Source: Oxydemutator sp963693105 (GTDB lineage: Bacteria; Pseudomonadota; Gammaproteobacteria; Poriferisulfidales; Oxydemutatoraceae). From it: 64,000 bases of DNA. The notes beneath the pieces are model-generated. The model did not search any database, had not been told where the DNA came from, and saw nothing but the letters and a program-made list of their open reading frames with translations. Each line of letters starts with the position of its first letter. Position 1 is the first letter of the stretch. Where the stretch lies: assembly GCA_963693105.1 (NCBI GenBank), contig OY843752.1, positions 806,001 through 870,000 on the forward strand. The letters are read 5' to 3'. Made by a program: the position numbers and the translations under genes. Shown piece by piece: positions 41,981 through 50,490 of this stretch.

Positions 41981-43213
41981 ATGAGCACTTATCCGCGTTG
42001 GCAGCAGCCGCTTGTTGAACAGGCGCTGCAATACTCAAGAATTGTAGTGCTGTCAGGTCCCCGCCAGTGTGGCAAAACCACTCTGGCGCGGAAACTGGTT
42101 TCCAAGGGCATAGACTACCTGACGTTGGACGACCCTCAGACTCTGGAGGCGGCGCGCAACGACCTGCGGGAGTTTGTCCGGCACAGTCAGTCCACGCTGG
42201 TTATTGACGAATTTCAGCGGATTCCGGAATTGCTTCTGGCAATCAAACAGATAGTGGATGAAGACAATCGCCCCGGACAATTCCTGCTGACCGGCTCATC
42301 CAACATACTGGCGTCGCCTGTCGCCATGGACTCTCTGGCCGGGCGAGTGCGCAGAATCCGGCTGCACCCTTTGACTCAAGGCGAGATGAAGAAAGCAAAG
42401 CCGACATTCCTGGAGACTGCATTCAGCCGCTCTTTTACAAGGGAGAGAATCACTGCCGCCGAAGACCGCAAGAAATTGCTTGAACTTGCTTTGCGGGGCG
42501 GCTTCCCCGAAGCAGTGAAGTTGAAACCCGTCCAGCGCCGGCCATGGTATGACAATTACATTGAATTATTGTTGCAGAAAGATCTGAAGGATGTGTCCCG
42601 CGTCAGGCGTCATGGCGCTTTGCGGAATCTGGTTCCCGTGCTGGCTGCATGGTCTGGAAAGTATATGAATATTTCAGCGGTTCTTTCCGGTTTGGGCATA
42701 CGGCGTGAGACGGTAGAGAGTTACATTGAGGCGTTGAGATTGCTTTATCTTGTCGAGCCTGTGTCGCCCTGGACAAGCACGGATTACGCCCAGGTCGGAA
42801 AGCAGCGTAAGATTTTCATGACAGATTCCGGGCTGATGGCGTCCATCCTCGGCTGGAAGCCGGATGATTTGAGTCCCGACCAGACCGGCAAACTATTCGA
42901 GACTTTTGTCTTCAATGAACTGGCCGCCCAGGTAGATGCCGAAGAAGAAGTGCGCTATGAAATCTTCCACTACCGCGACCAGAAGAAGCGCGAGATTGAC
43001 TTGCTGATTGAGCGCGAGGATGGCGCGTTGCTGGGGATAGAGGTCAAGGCGAGTTCCACCGTGAAAGGGGAGGACTTCAAGCATCTGAAATGGTTTCAGG
43101 AAAATCTGGCCCGCAAAGAGTTTGTCGGGATTGTCTTGTATGCGGGGGAGGATGTGCTGCCGTTTGGCCAGGGGATGTGGGCGGTGCCGATGGGGGCGTT
43201 GTGGGCGGAATAG
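41981..43213 (+). CDS. AAA (AAA_14) ATPase with DUF4143 domain
   Basis: This is a 410-residue ATPase of the common but poorly understood AAA_14/DUF4143 group. Walker A GPRQCGKT is at 26-33, Walker B LVIDEFQRIPELL around 72-84 and the sensor FLLTGSSN at 105-112. The C-terminal DUF4143 part contains SYIEALRLLYLVEP-like helices and a nuclease-like DLLIEREDGALLGIEVKAS (PD-(D/E)xK-type arrangement). Such genes are frequent, mobile and patchily distributed. It is the first gene of the low-GC island and follows a tandem-repeat array that may regulate it. Confidence 0.82.
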   Translation: MSTYPRWQQPLVEQALQYSRIVVLSGPRQCGKTTLARKLVSKGIDYLTLDDPQTLEAARNDLREFVRHSQSTLVIDEFQRIPELLLAIKQIVDEDNRPGQFLLTGSSNILASPVAMDSLAGRVRRIRLHPLTQGEMKKAKPTFLETAFSRSFTRERITAAEDRKKLLELALRGGFPEAVKLKPVQRRPWYDNYIELLLQKDLKDVSRVRRHGALRNLVPVLAAWSGKYMNISAVLSGLGIRRETVESYIEALRLLYLVEPVSPWTSTDYAQVGKQRKIFMTDSGLMASILGWKPDDLSPDQTGKLFETFVFNELAAQVDAEEEVRYEIFHYRDQKKREIDLLIEREDGALLGIEVKASSTVKGEDFKHLKWFQENLARKEFVGIVLYAGEDVLPFGQGMWAVPMGALWAE

Positions 43214-43271
43214 TCTTTTGTATCAGGAATGCTACAATTTTTGAATAATAAGATATATACCTGATAGTCAG

Positions 43272-43832
43272 ATGCCAAAGTTGAAACTAGAATATACCGA
43301 CAACTCGAAATTTAATCAGTTGTCTGAACCTGAAAAGCTTCTCGCGCTAGCGACAGCTTATCTGGATGCAGGCCTTGTTTTTTGCAAGCATATAGAAAAT
43401 GACGAGAAGAACCTTACATGGCCGAATGCTTGCACAGATATGTGGTTGGTCGCACATTCAGTTGAGCTGTTCTTAAAGGGGGCTATTCTTTTGCAAAACC
43501 AGTCGCTGGAAAAGACCCATGATTTGTATGCACTTAAAGAGCAATACAATAAGCTTTATCCTGATGAATGCTTTAAGTGGAAGTTGCCGTTCTCAATAGC
43601 ATACCTCGACTCTTATCATGATGATGATAAGTTTCAAAACTTTATAAAAAAACTGCCGCCGCCTAGTATTCGATATCGATATTCTGATTATGGTGCGGAA
43701 AGATTTGATCCCAAGAAATATAGAGGGACTCTTGAAGATATAAAGAACTTCTATGAATCAGTCTTCCCTAAACTAATTCCAAAATATGACGTTCCTCTAA
43801 ATCTACAACGAAGTAAGTGGAGCAATAAATAG
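43272..43832 (+). CDS. HEPN-like hypothetical protein
   Basis: This is a 186-residue protein from AT-rich DNA. The segment DMWLVAHSVELFLKGAILLQN, then EKTHDLYALKEQYNKLYP, has the helical look of HEPN-domain proteins, which are often RNases or toxins in defence loci. I do not see a clear RxxxxH catalytic motif, so activity is uncertain. It lies 5 bases before the HNH nuclease gene and is probably co-transcribed with it. Confidence 0.55.
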   Translation: MPKLKLEYTDNSKFNQLSEPEKLLALATAYLDAGLVFCKHIENDEKNLTWPNACTDMWLVAHSVELFLKGAILLQNQSLEKTHDLYALKEQYNKLYPDECFKWKLPFSIAYLDSYHDDDKFQNFIKKLPPPSIRYRYSDYGAERFDPKKYRGTLEDIKNFYESVFPKLIPKYDVPLNLQRSKWSNK

Positions 43833-43836
43833 TCTC

Positions 43837-44613
43837 ATGAAGCAAAAGTCGTTTAAATCTCGCGACGGTGTTCTGTGGAACCGGGAAGAATTAGTTCTGG
43901 CTTTTGATCTTTATTGCAGGATTCCTTTTCAGAAAACAAACAACCGCAATCCGGAGGTAAAAAAATTGGCAATAATTTTAGGCCGTACTTCTAGTGCTAT
44001 CGCAAGGAAATTGGGTAACTTTGGCGCTTTGGATCCAAGATTGAGGGAATCAGGTATAAAAGGATTGACTAATACCAGCAAAATGGACCGGGAAATATGG
44101 GAAGAATTTCATTCTGACTGGAATGCTTTGGTATGGGAAGCCGATTCGATAAGAAAAAAATTTAGCAATGTGGCTGCGAATGAAACCAAAGTTGAATCTC
44201 CTTCGGGTCCCTCAGAGGAAATGCGGTTGGTTAAACAAAGAGTACATCAAACATTTTTTCGAGAAACAATTTTGAGTAATTACCAGGCAACTTGCTGTAT
44301 TTCAGGTCTTTCAATTCGAGAATGCTTAAACGCTAGCCATATTGTTCCATGGAGAGAAGATGAAGAATTCCGCACCAATCCAACAAACGGATTATGCCTT
44401 AGTGCAACTTTTCATTGCTTATTTGATGCAGGACTTATGACTGTCACTGAAAAATTAACTGTTCTTTTTTCGTCTAGAATCACTCAGCATAATGATTTAG
44501 TGACCAAGAGATTACTAGAGCCTTACAATGAACAACCAATTAAAAAGCCAATCCGATTTCTTCCGAATAGAGAACGGCTTGAATGGCATAGAGAAAACAG
44601 ATTCAAAGAATAG
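43837..44613 (+). CDS. HNH endonuclease
   Basis: This is a 258-residue predicted restriction-type endonuclease. The N-terminal half contains a helix-rich LGRTSSAIARKLGNF region that could read DNA. The C-terminal HNH domain has CCISGLSIRECLNASHIVPW, NPTNGLCLSATFHCLFDAGLMTV: His of ASHIVPW, Asn of NGLCL and His of FHCLFD as the HNH triad. No methylase gene is adjacent, so it may be an unpaired defence nuclease. The AT-rich composition matches the neighbouring HEPN-like gene. Confidence 0.75.
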   Translation: MKQKSFKSRDGVLWNREELVLAFDLYCRIPFQKTNNRNPEVKKLAIILGRTSSAIARKLGNFGALDPRLRESGIKGLTNTSKMDREIWEEFHSDWNALVWEADSIRKKFSNVAANETKVESPSGPSEEMRLVKQRVHQTFFRETILSNYQATCCISGLSIRECLNASHIVPWREDEEFRTNPTNGLCLSATFHCLFDAGLMTVTEKLTVLFSSRITQHNDLVTKRLLEPYNEQPIKKPIRFLPNRERLEWHRENRFKE

Positions 44614-44716
44614 AAAACTGAATCAGCATTCCAATGCGACAGATGCTAACAAGTTACATACAGCAAAAGTCAGCGAATTATAGGGTGGCTTTGCTAATTG
44701 TTCAGTATGTGGTTTG

Positions 44717-45454
44717 TCAGAGTTTCTGTCCTGAGATAAATCGGTACATTTTATCTGAGTAGAATTCCCATCCCATAGCAACATTGGTTTTTTTGTTGAA
44801 ATCTCTCTGCTTGTTGAAATTGCCGTTCCTTGGGTGGTATGTATGCAACCAGAAAATGGGTCTGTTGCATAAAATGACCACTGACGAAAATTCATTGATC
44901 TGTTTGATTGTTTTTTCTATTAGCGGTGAGATTGCCTGTTTGGCTTCCTCGCCTTGAGTCACTAATAGTTGAGGTGCGAGTATATCCAGTTCCCCTTTCA
45001 GGTAGCCTCTGCAATTTAAAAATAGTTTTTTGTTAGCTTTTGAGTTGTGTTTATTATTCATGCAACATTTTGCGGAATTGGCATGAGCAAAAAATCCGTT
45101 GACTTCCTCTATTTTTAATTTTGGCTCAAATTTTTTGAAGACATACCAGGCAAGTTCATGAGTTCTATACCAATGTTTGCCTTTATGTAATGAAAGAACA
45201 TTTCTGTCTATTTCTTCTTGCAGTCTTACTGCGGCAGGAAGTCTGTTATTCTCGTCTTCGCTTCCACCACCCGAATCTAAAGATAGGAATAAAAGTCTTG
45301 GCAATTTATTCTCTGCATAACCGCTACTTACAAAAGCCGATTTGGGGCCTGTGAATGTTTCGCAGTCTCCTTTGCAATCCTCTTTGTATTTGCAAGTAAA
45401 AGAAGTGGATAAAATCCCGTTTGCCTCATAAAAATTTTTCAGCCGATTCAGCAT
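44717..45454 (-). CDS. Uracil-DNA-glycosylase-superfamily-like protein
   Basis: This is a 245-residue protein with an N-terminal Cys cluster (CKYKEDCKGDC), LLFLSLDSGGGSED in the place of the UDG water-activating loop, FFAHANSAKCCMN, a further Cys in LNCRGYLKGELDILAPQLLVTQGEEA, and WLHTYHPRNGN near the C-terminus (HPS/HxxP-like loop). The four-Cys pattern would suit an Fe-S UDG-like protein. The substrate is unknown. It is AT-rich and convergent with the HNH gene; the 100-base gap between them (44614-44716) shows nothing clear. Confidence 0.55.
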   Translation of the reverse strand: MLNRLKNFYEANGILSTSFTCKYKEDCKGDCETFTGPKSAFVSSGYAENKLPRLLFLSLDSGGGSEDENNRLPAAVRLQEEIDRNVLSLHKGKHWYRTHELAWYVFKKFEPKLKIEEVNGFFAHANSAKCCMNNKHNSKANKKLFLNCRGYLKGELDILAPQLLVTQGEEAKQAISPLIEKTIKQINEFSSVVILCNRPIFWLHTYHPRNGNFNKQRDFNKKTNVAMGWEFYSDKMYRFISGQKL

Positions 45455-45472
45455 TTAAGTCCACCACATTTA

Positions 45473-46015
45473 TCACTGTCCTTCCGCTACTTGCCGTGTT
45501 TCGGGCGGGTTGCTCCAGCCCAACCGCCCCGCCGCCTCATAACAGCCAAACAGCAAAGCACAATAAAGCGTATCCCCCACCAGACTCTTCAATAAAAAGG
45601 GCAGGGCACTGACATAACAAGCAATCAAACCTTCCCAACTGTGCGGATAGTAAACAATCCACATGCCGAAATTGGACAGCAGATAAAACAGCAGCGCCGC
45701 GCTGACTATCGCCCCGCCAAACCGCGAAGCACTGCGCCGCCTGTGCAGAAAAATACGTCCGCAAACGGCACTGCCGGCAAACCCCAGATAAACAAACAGC
45801 ATGACAACCGGACTGTAAAGACCGAGGAACAAATCCCCCAGCAACAGAGCGACAAGCGGCAACGCCCACGCCCAGCGCGTCGCAATATAAGCGCCGGAAA
45901 ACAACCCCAACGCCCCGATGGGCGCAACATTCCACGGATGAGGCACGACCCGCGCCAGCGCCACCAGAATAATCAAGCCATAAACCAGCGTTGAATTGTT
46001 TTTCAACTTCATCAT
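45473..46015 (-). CDS. Membrane protein, DUF6580-like
   Basis: This is a 180-residue integral membrane protein with about five hydrophobic helices (LVYGLIILVALARVV, WALPLVALLLGDLFLGLY, VVMLFVYLGFAGSAV, AALLFYLLSNFGMWIVY, LVGDTLYCALLFGCYEA). The PHPWNVAPIGALGLFSGAY and LSNFGMWIVYYPHSWEGLIACYVSALPFL segments recall the DUF6580 putative transport family. Its ATG overlaps the mfnB stop by 4 bases, so it is the last gene of the minus-strand H4MPT/methylofuran operon. The role is unknown. Confidence 0.6.
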   Translation of the reverse strand: MMKLKNNSTLVYGLIILVALARVVPHPWNVAPIGALGLFSGAYIATRWAWALPLVALLLGDLFLGLYSPVVMLFVYLGFAGSAVCGRIFLHRRRSASRFGGAIVSAALLFYLLSNFGMWIVYYPHSWEGLIACYVSALPFLLKSLVGDTLYCALLFGCYEAAGRLGWSNPPETRQVAEGQ

Positions 46016-46710
46016 TTCGCCACCGGACCGACACCCGCTTTCGTTCTCTCCAACGCCCGCTCAATCGCTTCCGCCGACACTGTACCACCCCGTTCACCGC
46101 CCTCGCACAGCGCCGTCCGGAACCCCAGATAATCCGGCCCAATCTCCCGCAACGGTCCGATATCATCCATCCCCAGCGACCCCGCAATCCCGCACAGCAA
46201 CCCGCACTCCCGCGCCGCCTTGACAAACCTTTCCAACACCTCGTCCTCCAGGCACTGGCGCACCGAACCGTTGCTCTTGTCCGCCGTATCGATCATCACC
46301 CCGGCAAAGCCGGCCACCTTCAGCAACCGGCACGGCCCCTCGAAATCGGCCAGCCGGTCGGCGAACAAAACCCCCACCAGCCGAACTTCCCGCGCCACTT
46401 CCCGCAACACCGGCAGGCACTTCTCCAGATAACGCGGCCCGAACAGCCCGACCTTCACATAATCCACTCCAAGCCCCGCAACCTCGCGCACCCGCTTTTC
46501 CATCACGTCGCCTTGCGCCGGCAAATCCCCCGTCGTCGCGCTCGTCGTGCAGCGCCCGTCCGCCACTTCGACAATCGCGCGAATAACATCCGCATCCAGC
46601 GCGCCGAGGGCGCCCGCCGACGGCTCTTTCATGTCCAGAATGTCAATCGGCGTTTGCAGCGCAATCTTCGCTTCCGCGACGCTGCGCACGCTGGCGAGCA
46701 GCCCGGTCAT
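46012..46710 (-). CDS. mfnB: (5-formylfuran-3-yl)methyl phosphate synthase, MfnB
   Basis: MfnB makes the furan precursor of methanofuran/methylofuran from two glyceraldehyde 3-phosphate molecules. The 232-residue TIM-barrel (DUF556) product shows MTGLLASVRSVAEAKIALQ, DILDMKEPSAGALGALD, GDLPAQGD, DYVKVGLFG, VGVLFADR, GVMIDTADKSNGS and CGIAGSLGMDDIGPLREIGPDYLGFRTALC; Lys of DMKEPS and of YVKVG are the expected active-site lysines. It overlaps the DUF447 gene by 4 bases (ATGA). An extension to 46785 is rejected because it lies inside that gene. Confidence 0.85.
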   Translation of the reverse strand: MTGLLASVRSVAEAKIALQTPIDILDMKEPSAGALGALDADVIRAIVEVADGRCTTSATTGDLPAQGDVMEKRVREVAGLGVDYVKVGLFGPRYLEKCLPVLREVAREVRLVGVLFADRLADFEGPCRLLKVAGFAGVMIDTADKSNGSVRQCLEDEVLERFVKAARECGLLCGIAGSLGMDDIGPLREIGPDYLGFRTALCEGGERGGTVSAEAIERALERTKAGVGPVAK

Positions 46711-47297
46711 CCGGACGACTTCCCCGCCGCCGCGCCGCGCCCGGCGCCACGGTGTTTCGCCACCACGTCCATCAACCAGTCCCATGCTTCGCGCTCGCGC
46801 TCGCCGGCGGTTTTGTCAATGGCGATTTGCAGATATTCAATTTCGCGCGCCACTTTGTCGGGCGCCAGCCGGTCAAGCCGGCTGGCCAGGATGCACAGTT
46901 CAATCACCGCGGCCTGCGCGCGGTTGAAGCCGGCGAACAGCGCGTGGTTGGCCTCGTGCACCGTTTTGCAAACGAAGTGCGGACGCACTTTGTCTTCGCG
47001 GATATCAACAATCTCGACTTCGCTGTGACTCAACGCGTCGTCCAATCTTTGCAGCGGCAGGTGGTCGGCGTCGCACAGCGGCCAGTCGCGCCGCCCGCAC
47101 AAACAGCCCGCAAAAATCCGCACATCGTCGCTGCAGTTGATGACCGCGCAGCGCTCGCGCCGCAAATTGTCCAGCGTAGTCGAGGGCTTGAACGGCGCCA
47201 GGATGCGTTCCTCGCCGTCCGCCCACACGCCCATTGGCGCAAGGTGCGCGGTGCCGTCCTCGTTGCGGCTGGTGACGATGGATTCATAAATCAGCAT
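46707..47297 (-). CDS. DUF447 (flavin-reductase-like) protein of the H4MPT cluster
   Basis: This is a 196-residue protein of the DUF447 family, related to FMN-binding split barrels: MLIYESIVTSRNEDGTAHLAPMGVW, ILAPFKPSTTLDNL, FKAVIN-like CAVINCSDDVRIFAGCLCG, and HEANHALFAGFNRAQAAVIELCILASRLDRL. DUF447 genes accompany H4MPT synthesis genes in methylotrophic bacteria and archaea; no reaction is established. It overlaps the preceding dihydropteroate-synthase-like gene by 7 bases and mfnB by 4. Confidence 0.72.
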   Translation of the reverse strand: MLIYESIVTSRNEDGTAHLAPMGVWADGEERILAPFKPSTTLDNLRRERCAVINCSDDVRIFAGCLCGRRDWPLCDADHLPLQRLDDALSHSEVEIVDIREDKVRPHFVCKTVHEANHALFAGFNRAQAAVIELCILASRLDRLAPDKVAREIEYLQIAIDKTAGEREREAWDWLMDVVAKHRGAGRGAAAGKSSG

Positions 47298-48742
47298 TCT
47301 TTTCGCTTGCGTTCTTCTTTGCGGCTCTTGCGCTTCGCGCGTTTCACTTTCAGCGTCGCGCCTTCTTCCCTGAATTTCGTCAGGTCCTCGCGCTTTTTCT
47401 CAACGGCGCAGCCCCAGTCGAGTTCCTCGTCCTGGTTGTAGCGTTTGCCGAGAAGGTGCGCGATTTGCGCGCGCCCCAGTTCAACGCCGAGGTAAAAAGC
47501 GTGCCCGCCGTCGTCCTCGACACCCAGCCCGGGATACAAGTCGAAAGGATTGTCCGCGGTCTTGTAAGAATCGCGATTATATACGTGGATGCCCCGCTCA
47601 TTGACCTGTATCCTGAACCCCGGATCTTTCACTCCCTCGGCAAACGCCTTGATTTCGTCGTCGTCGTAGAGAAAGGGCTTGCGCTCGTGCAGCATCATCA
47701 GCCGGTTGTCGAAGCCGGTCGGCGGCGTGCTCTCCTCGCGCGCGGCGAACATCATGCGCCGCGCCGCGTCAATCTCGCGAATCGCGCCGCGGCAGTGTTC
47801 GCTGACCTGCGTCGTCAGGACGTGGCCGATGCGAAGTTCCGACGCCATTCCAATCAGCAGCGCGTTGACGCCGGCGCTGTCGGCGTGCGTCAGTTCGCTC
47901 AGGTTGCCGATGCCCATCATCATCTCGACATCGGGATAATCGTGCCGCGTCTTGTGGTAGCGCACCAGCGAGTCGCTGAAGCCGCAGTGTATCGGGTCCA
48001 GAATCGGGTCGGCGATAAAACGCCTGCCTTTCGCAAGCAGCGCATCCATGCACTCGTAGAGCGTCTCCAGTTGCTGCGGCGAATCGGGAATCAGAATCGG
48101 CGTCGCATCCACTTCGTCCGCGACCCACAGCGTGTCGCGCGTCAGGCTCAGCAGATAATCGGCGCCGCTTTGCGCCGCCTCCATCAGTTGCCCGCCTTCA
48201 AGCGAGTCCACGCTGACCTCAAAGCCGTCCTCCTTCAGCAGCGCAATCGTGTCTTTCAGATGCGGAAACGGCGTATCCGGCAAAAACCCCAGGTCAATCA
48301 CGTCGGCGCCGTCGGCGCGGTGGCGGCGCGCAATCCCGGCGATGGCCTCGGGCGCGAGGCTGGGCGCGTCCACAATCTCGCCGAAAATTTTGATGTCGTA
48401 GCGGTTCATGTCGCGCTTTCTTCCTTCCCTGCCGAAAAAGCCCGGCAGGTCTTTCAAATCATCCGGCCCGCGCTCGACCGGAATCCCGAAGCGCGCCGTC
48501 AGCGCGTCGAGATCGCCGCGAAACCGGCCCGGCAGCACGATGCGGTCGGCGCCGAAAGTGTCGTTCAGGCGGCGCTCGATGATGGCCGTTGTCATCAGCG
48601 CCGCGACACTCAGCCCCAATTCGTGTACAGTGTACGTGAATTCATCCGGCTGTATCTCTTCCAGCACCTTGAGCAGGCTTGGACGGGCGAGTTTGCCGGT
48701 CAGAAACAGGATGTGTTCGGGTTGGTCGGATGAGTCGGGCAT
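47291..48742 (-). CDS. Dihydropteroate synthase-related protein of the H4MPT pathway
   Basis: This is a 483-residue protein of the dihydropteroate-synthase-related family found with H4MPT genes: an N-terminal unique domain (ILFLTGKLARPSLLKVLEEI), then a TIM barrel with DIKIFGEIVDAPSLAPEAI, DGADVIDLGFLPDTPFPHL, FEVSVDSLEGGQLMEAAQSGADYLLSLT, FIADPILDPIHCGF and MMMGIGNLSELTHADSAGVNALL. It probably joins the pterin and the aminobenzoate-derived part of H4MPT. A Lys/Arg-rich tail (KVKRAKRKSRKEERKRKEC) is unusual. The ATG at 48742 is preferred over 48778. Confidence 0.8.
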   Translation of the reverse strand: MPDSSDQPEHILFLTGKLARPSLLKVLEEIQPDEFTYTVHELGLSVAALMTTAIIERRLNDTFGADRIVLPGRFRGDLDALTARFGIPVERGPDDLKDLPGFFGREGRKRDMNRYDIKIFGEIVDAPSLAPEAIAGIARRHRADGADVIDLGFLPDTPFPHLKDTIALLKEDGFEVSVDSLEGGQLMEAAQSGADYLLSLTRDTLWVADEVDATPILIPDSPQQLETLYECMDALLAKGRRFIADPILDPIHCGFSDSLVRYHKTRHDYPDVEMMMGIGNLSELTHADSAGVNALLIGMASELRIGHVLTTQVSEHCRGAIREIDAARRMMFAAREESTPPTGFDNRLMMLHERKPFLYDDDEIKAFAEGVKDPGFRIQVNERGIHVYNRDSYKTADNPFDLYPGLGVEDDGGHAFYLGVELGRAQIAHLLGKRYNQDEELDWGCAVEKKREDLTKFREEGATLKVKRAKRKSRKEERKRKEC

Positions 48743-48784
48743 GGGTATCGAGCCGGCGGGTGCTGCACAGACTTCCATTATAAG

Positions 48785-49333
48785 GTGACACAGGATTATT
48801 CACTCTGGCTGATGCTGCCGCCGCGTGAAAGCGAAAGGTGGCGCGTGTTAATCCGCCGTCTGGCGGACACATTCGGCGCGGACGCATTTGAGCCGCATGT
48901 CACGCTGCTGGGGCGCATTGCCGGACGGCGGCGCGATGTCATCGGCCGCGCGCGCGACTGGGCCGCGTCCACGGCGCCGTTGACGGTGCGCCCGCGCGCC
49001 ATCGCCTGCCTCGACGAGTATTACCGCTGTTTGTTCGTTGACCTGGAGAAAACCCCGCTTCTGCTGGCGGCGCGGCGGCGGGCCGAGGCGCTCTTCGGAC
49101 ATTGCGGCGGCGACTACCGCCCCCATTTGAGCCTGCTCTACGGCAATTTCAGCGCCGCCGTGCGACGGCGCGCCGCCGCTGAAATCAGCGAGCCGTTCGA
49201 CTCGTCCTTCATGCTGCGCGGCGCCGCGGTGGTCGAGATGGACGCCGCCAGCATGCCGGCGCAGTGGCGGACCGTGGCCTCGTTTTCGCTGCCGCAGCCG
49301 CCGCCGCGCGACGAACGGCGCCATTGCGCTTAA
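48785..49333 (+). CDS. 2H phosphoesterase (cyclic phosphodiesterase-like)
   Basis: This is a 182-residue protein of the 2H (LigT/CPDase) superfamily, with two HxT/S motifs: EPHVTLLGR near residue 38-45 and RPHLSLLYG near 115-122. Members hydrolyse 2',3'-cyclic or 1'',2''-cyclic phosphates. It is divergent from the dihydropteroate-synthase-like gene (43 bases between starts). The start is a GTG at 48785; the ribosome site is weak. The substrate is unknown. Confidence 0.7.
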   Translation: MTQDYSLWLMLPPRESERWRVLIRRLADTFGADAFEPHVTLLGRIAGRRRDVIGRARDWAASTAPLTVRPRAIACLDEYYRCLFVDLEKTPLLLAARRRAEALFGHCGGDYRPHLSLLYGNFSAAVRRRAAAEISEPFDSSFMLRGAAVVEMDAASMPAQWRTVASFSLPQPPPRDERRHCA

Positions 49334-49344
49334 AATAGACCGTC

Positions 49345-50490
49345 ATGGGCGACGATATGAACAAAACACCGGACCAGGTGACACAACGCCTGGACGACCT
49401 CTATTGCCAACTGGAGGCCGCCGCCGAAACCCAGGCCGGCTACCCGTGCAACCAGGCGTTCGATTACTCCGAACTGTTCCGCTTTCTGCGCCTGTCCATC
49501 AACAACGTCGGCGACCCGTTTCACAACAGCAACTTCTGGGTCAACACGCACGAGTTCGAGCGTGAGGTCGTCAACGCTTTCGCCTACCTGATGGGGCTGG
49601 GGCCGGAGTATTGCTGGGGATACGTCACCCACGGCGGCACCGAGGGCAATATGTACGGCCTCTATCTGGCGCGCGAGTTGCACCCGGACGGTCTGGTTTA
49701 TTTTTCCGAGGACACGCATTACAGCGTGCTCAAGACCATGCACGTCCTCAACGCGCGCAGCATCATGATCAAAAGCCAGGAAAGCGGCGAGATAGATTAC
49801 GACGATCTCTACGAGACGGTGCGCATCCACCGCGACGTTCCGGGCATCGTGCTGGCGAACATCGGCACGACGATGAAAGGGGCGGTGGACGATGTCCGCA
49901 AAATCCGCGCGATTTTCAAGGAATTGGCGATGACCGACTATTACATTCACGCCGACGCCGCGTTGAGCGGCATGATTCTGCCCTTCGTCGAGGAGCCGCA
50001 GCCCTACCGTTTCGAGGACGGCTACCACAGCGTCGCCGTCAGCGGCCACAAGATGATCGGCGCGCCGTTGCCGTGCGGGATTGTGCTGGCGAAGCGCGAT
50101 TCCGTCGCGCGGATTGCGCGCGCGATAGAATATGTCGGCGTTCTGGACACGACGTTGTCCGGTTCGCGCAATGCGTTCACTCCTTTGGTATTATGGTACG
50201 CGCTCAAGCGCAACGGGTTGTCCGGTTTCAGGAAGAGGGTGACCGATGCGCTGGAGGTCGCCGAATATGCGGTGGCGCGCTTCAACGACAACGGAATTTC
50301 GGCGTGGCGCCACAAGAACTCGCTGACGGTGGTTTTTCCGAGGCCGCCGGAGAGCGTCACGCGCAAATGGCAGATTGCGGTTTACAAGGACATCGCGCAC
50401 ATAATCACCATGCCGCACGTGACGCGCGATACGGTGGACGCCATCGTCGGCGATTGCGCGCTGGCGTGGAAACAGGGGGATTGCTCATGA
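49345..50490 (+). CDS. PLP-dependent decarboxylase, histidine-decarboxylase-like
   Basis: This is a 381-residue group II PLP decarboxylase. It shows NVGDPF-type GDPFHNSNFWVNTHEFEREVV, GYVTHGGTEGNMYGLYLAREL, YFSEDTHYSVLKT, NIGTTMKGAVDDV, IHADAALSGMILPF and the PLP-lysine motif AVSGHKMIGAPLPCG with Lys236. Length and motifs fit bacterial PLP histidine decarboxylase. Because of the neighbouring cofactor genes a tyrosine-decarboxylase (MfnA-like) role is conceivable, but bacterial methylofuran is reported to contain tyrosine rather than tyramine, which argues against need for it. The following ACT gene overlaps by 4 bases. Confidence 0.75.
   Translation: MGDDMNKTPDQVTQRLDDLYCQLEAAAETQAGYPCNQAFDYSELFRFLRLSINNVGDPFHNSNFWVNTHEFEREVVNAFAYLMGLGPEYCWGYVTHGGTEGNMYGLYLARELHPDGLVYFSEDTHYSVLKTMHVLNARSIMIKSQESGEIDYDDLYETVRIHRDVPGIVLANIGTTMKGAVDDVRKIRAIFKELAMTDYYIHADAALSGMILPFVEEPQPYRFEDGYHSVAVSGHKMIGAPLPCGIVLAKRDSVARIARAIEYVGVLDTTLSGSRNAFTPLVLWYALKRNGLSGFRKRVTDALEVAEYAVARFNDNGISAWRHKNSLTVVFPRPPESVTRKWQIAVYKDIAHIITMPHVTRDTVDAIVGDCALAWKQGDCS

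Noticed and set aside
47456..48733. Long plus-strand frame of 425 codons
   Set aside because: It is antisense to the dihydropteroate-synthase-like gene and has Arg/Gln/Val-rich composition typical of GC-driven shadows.
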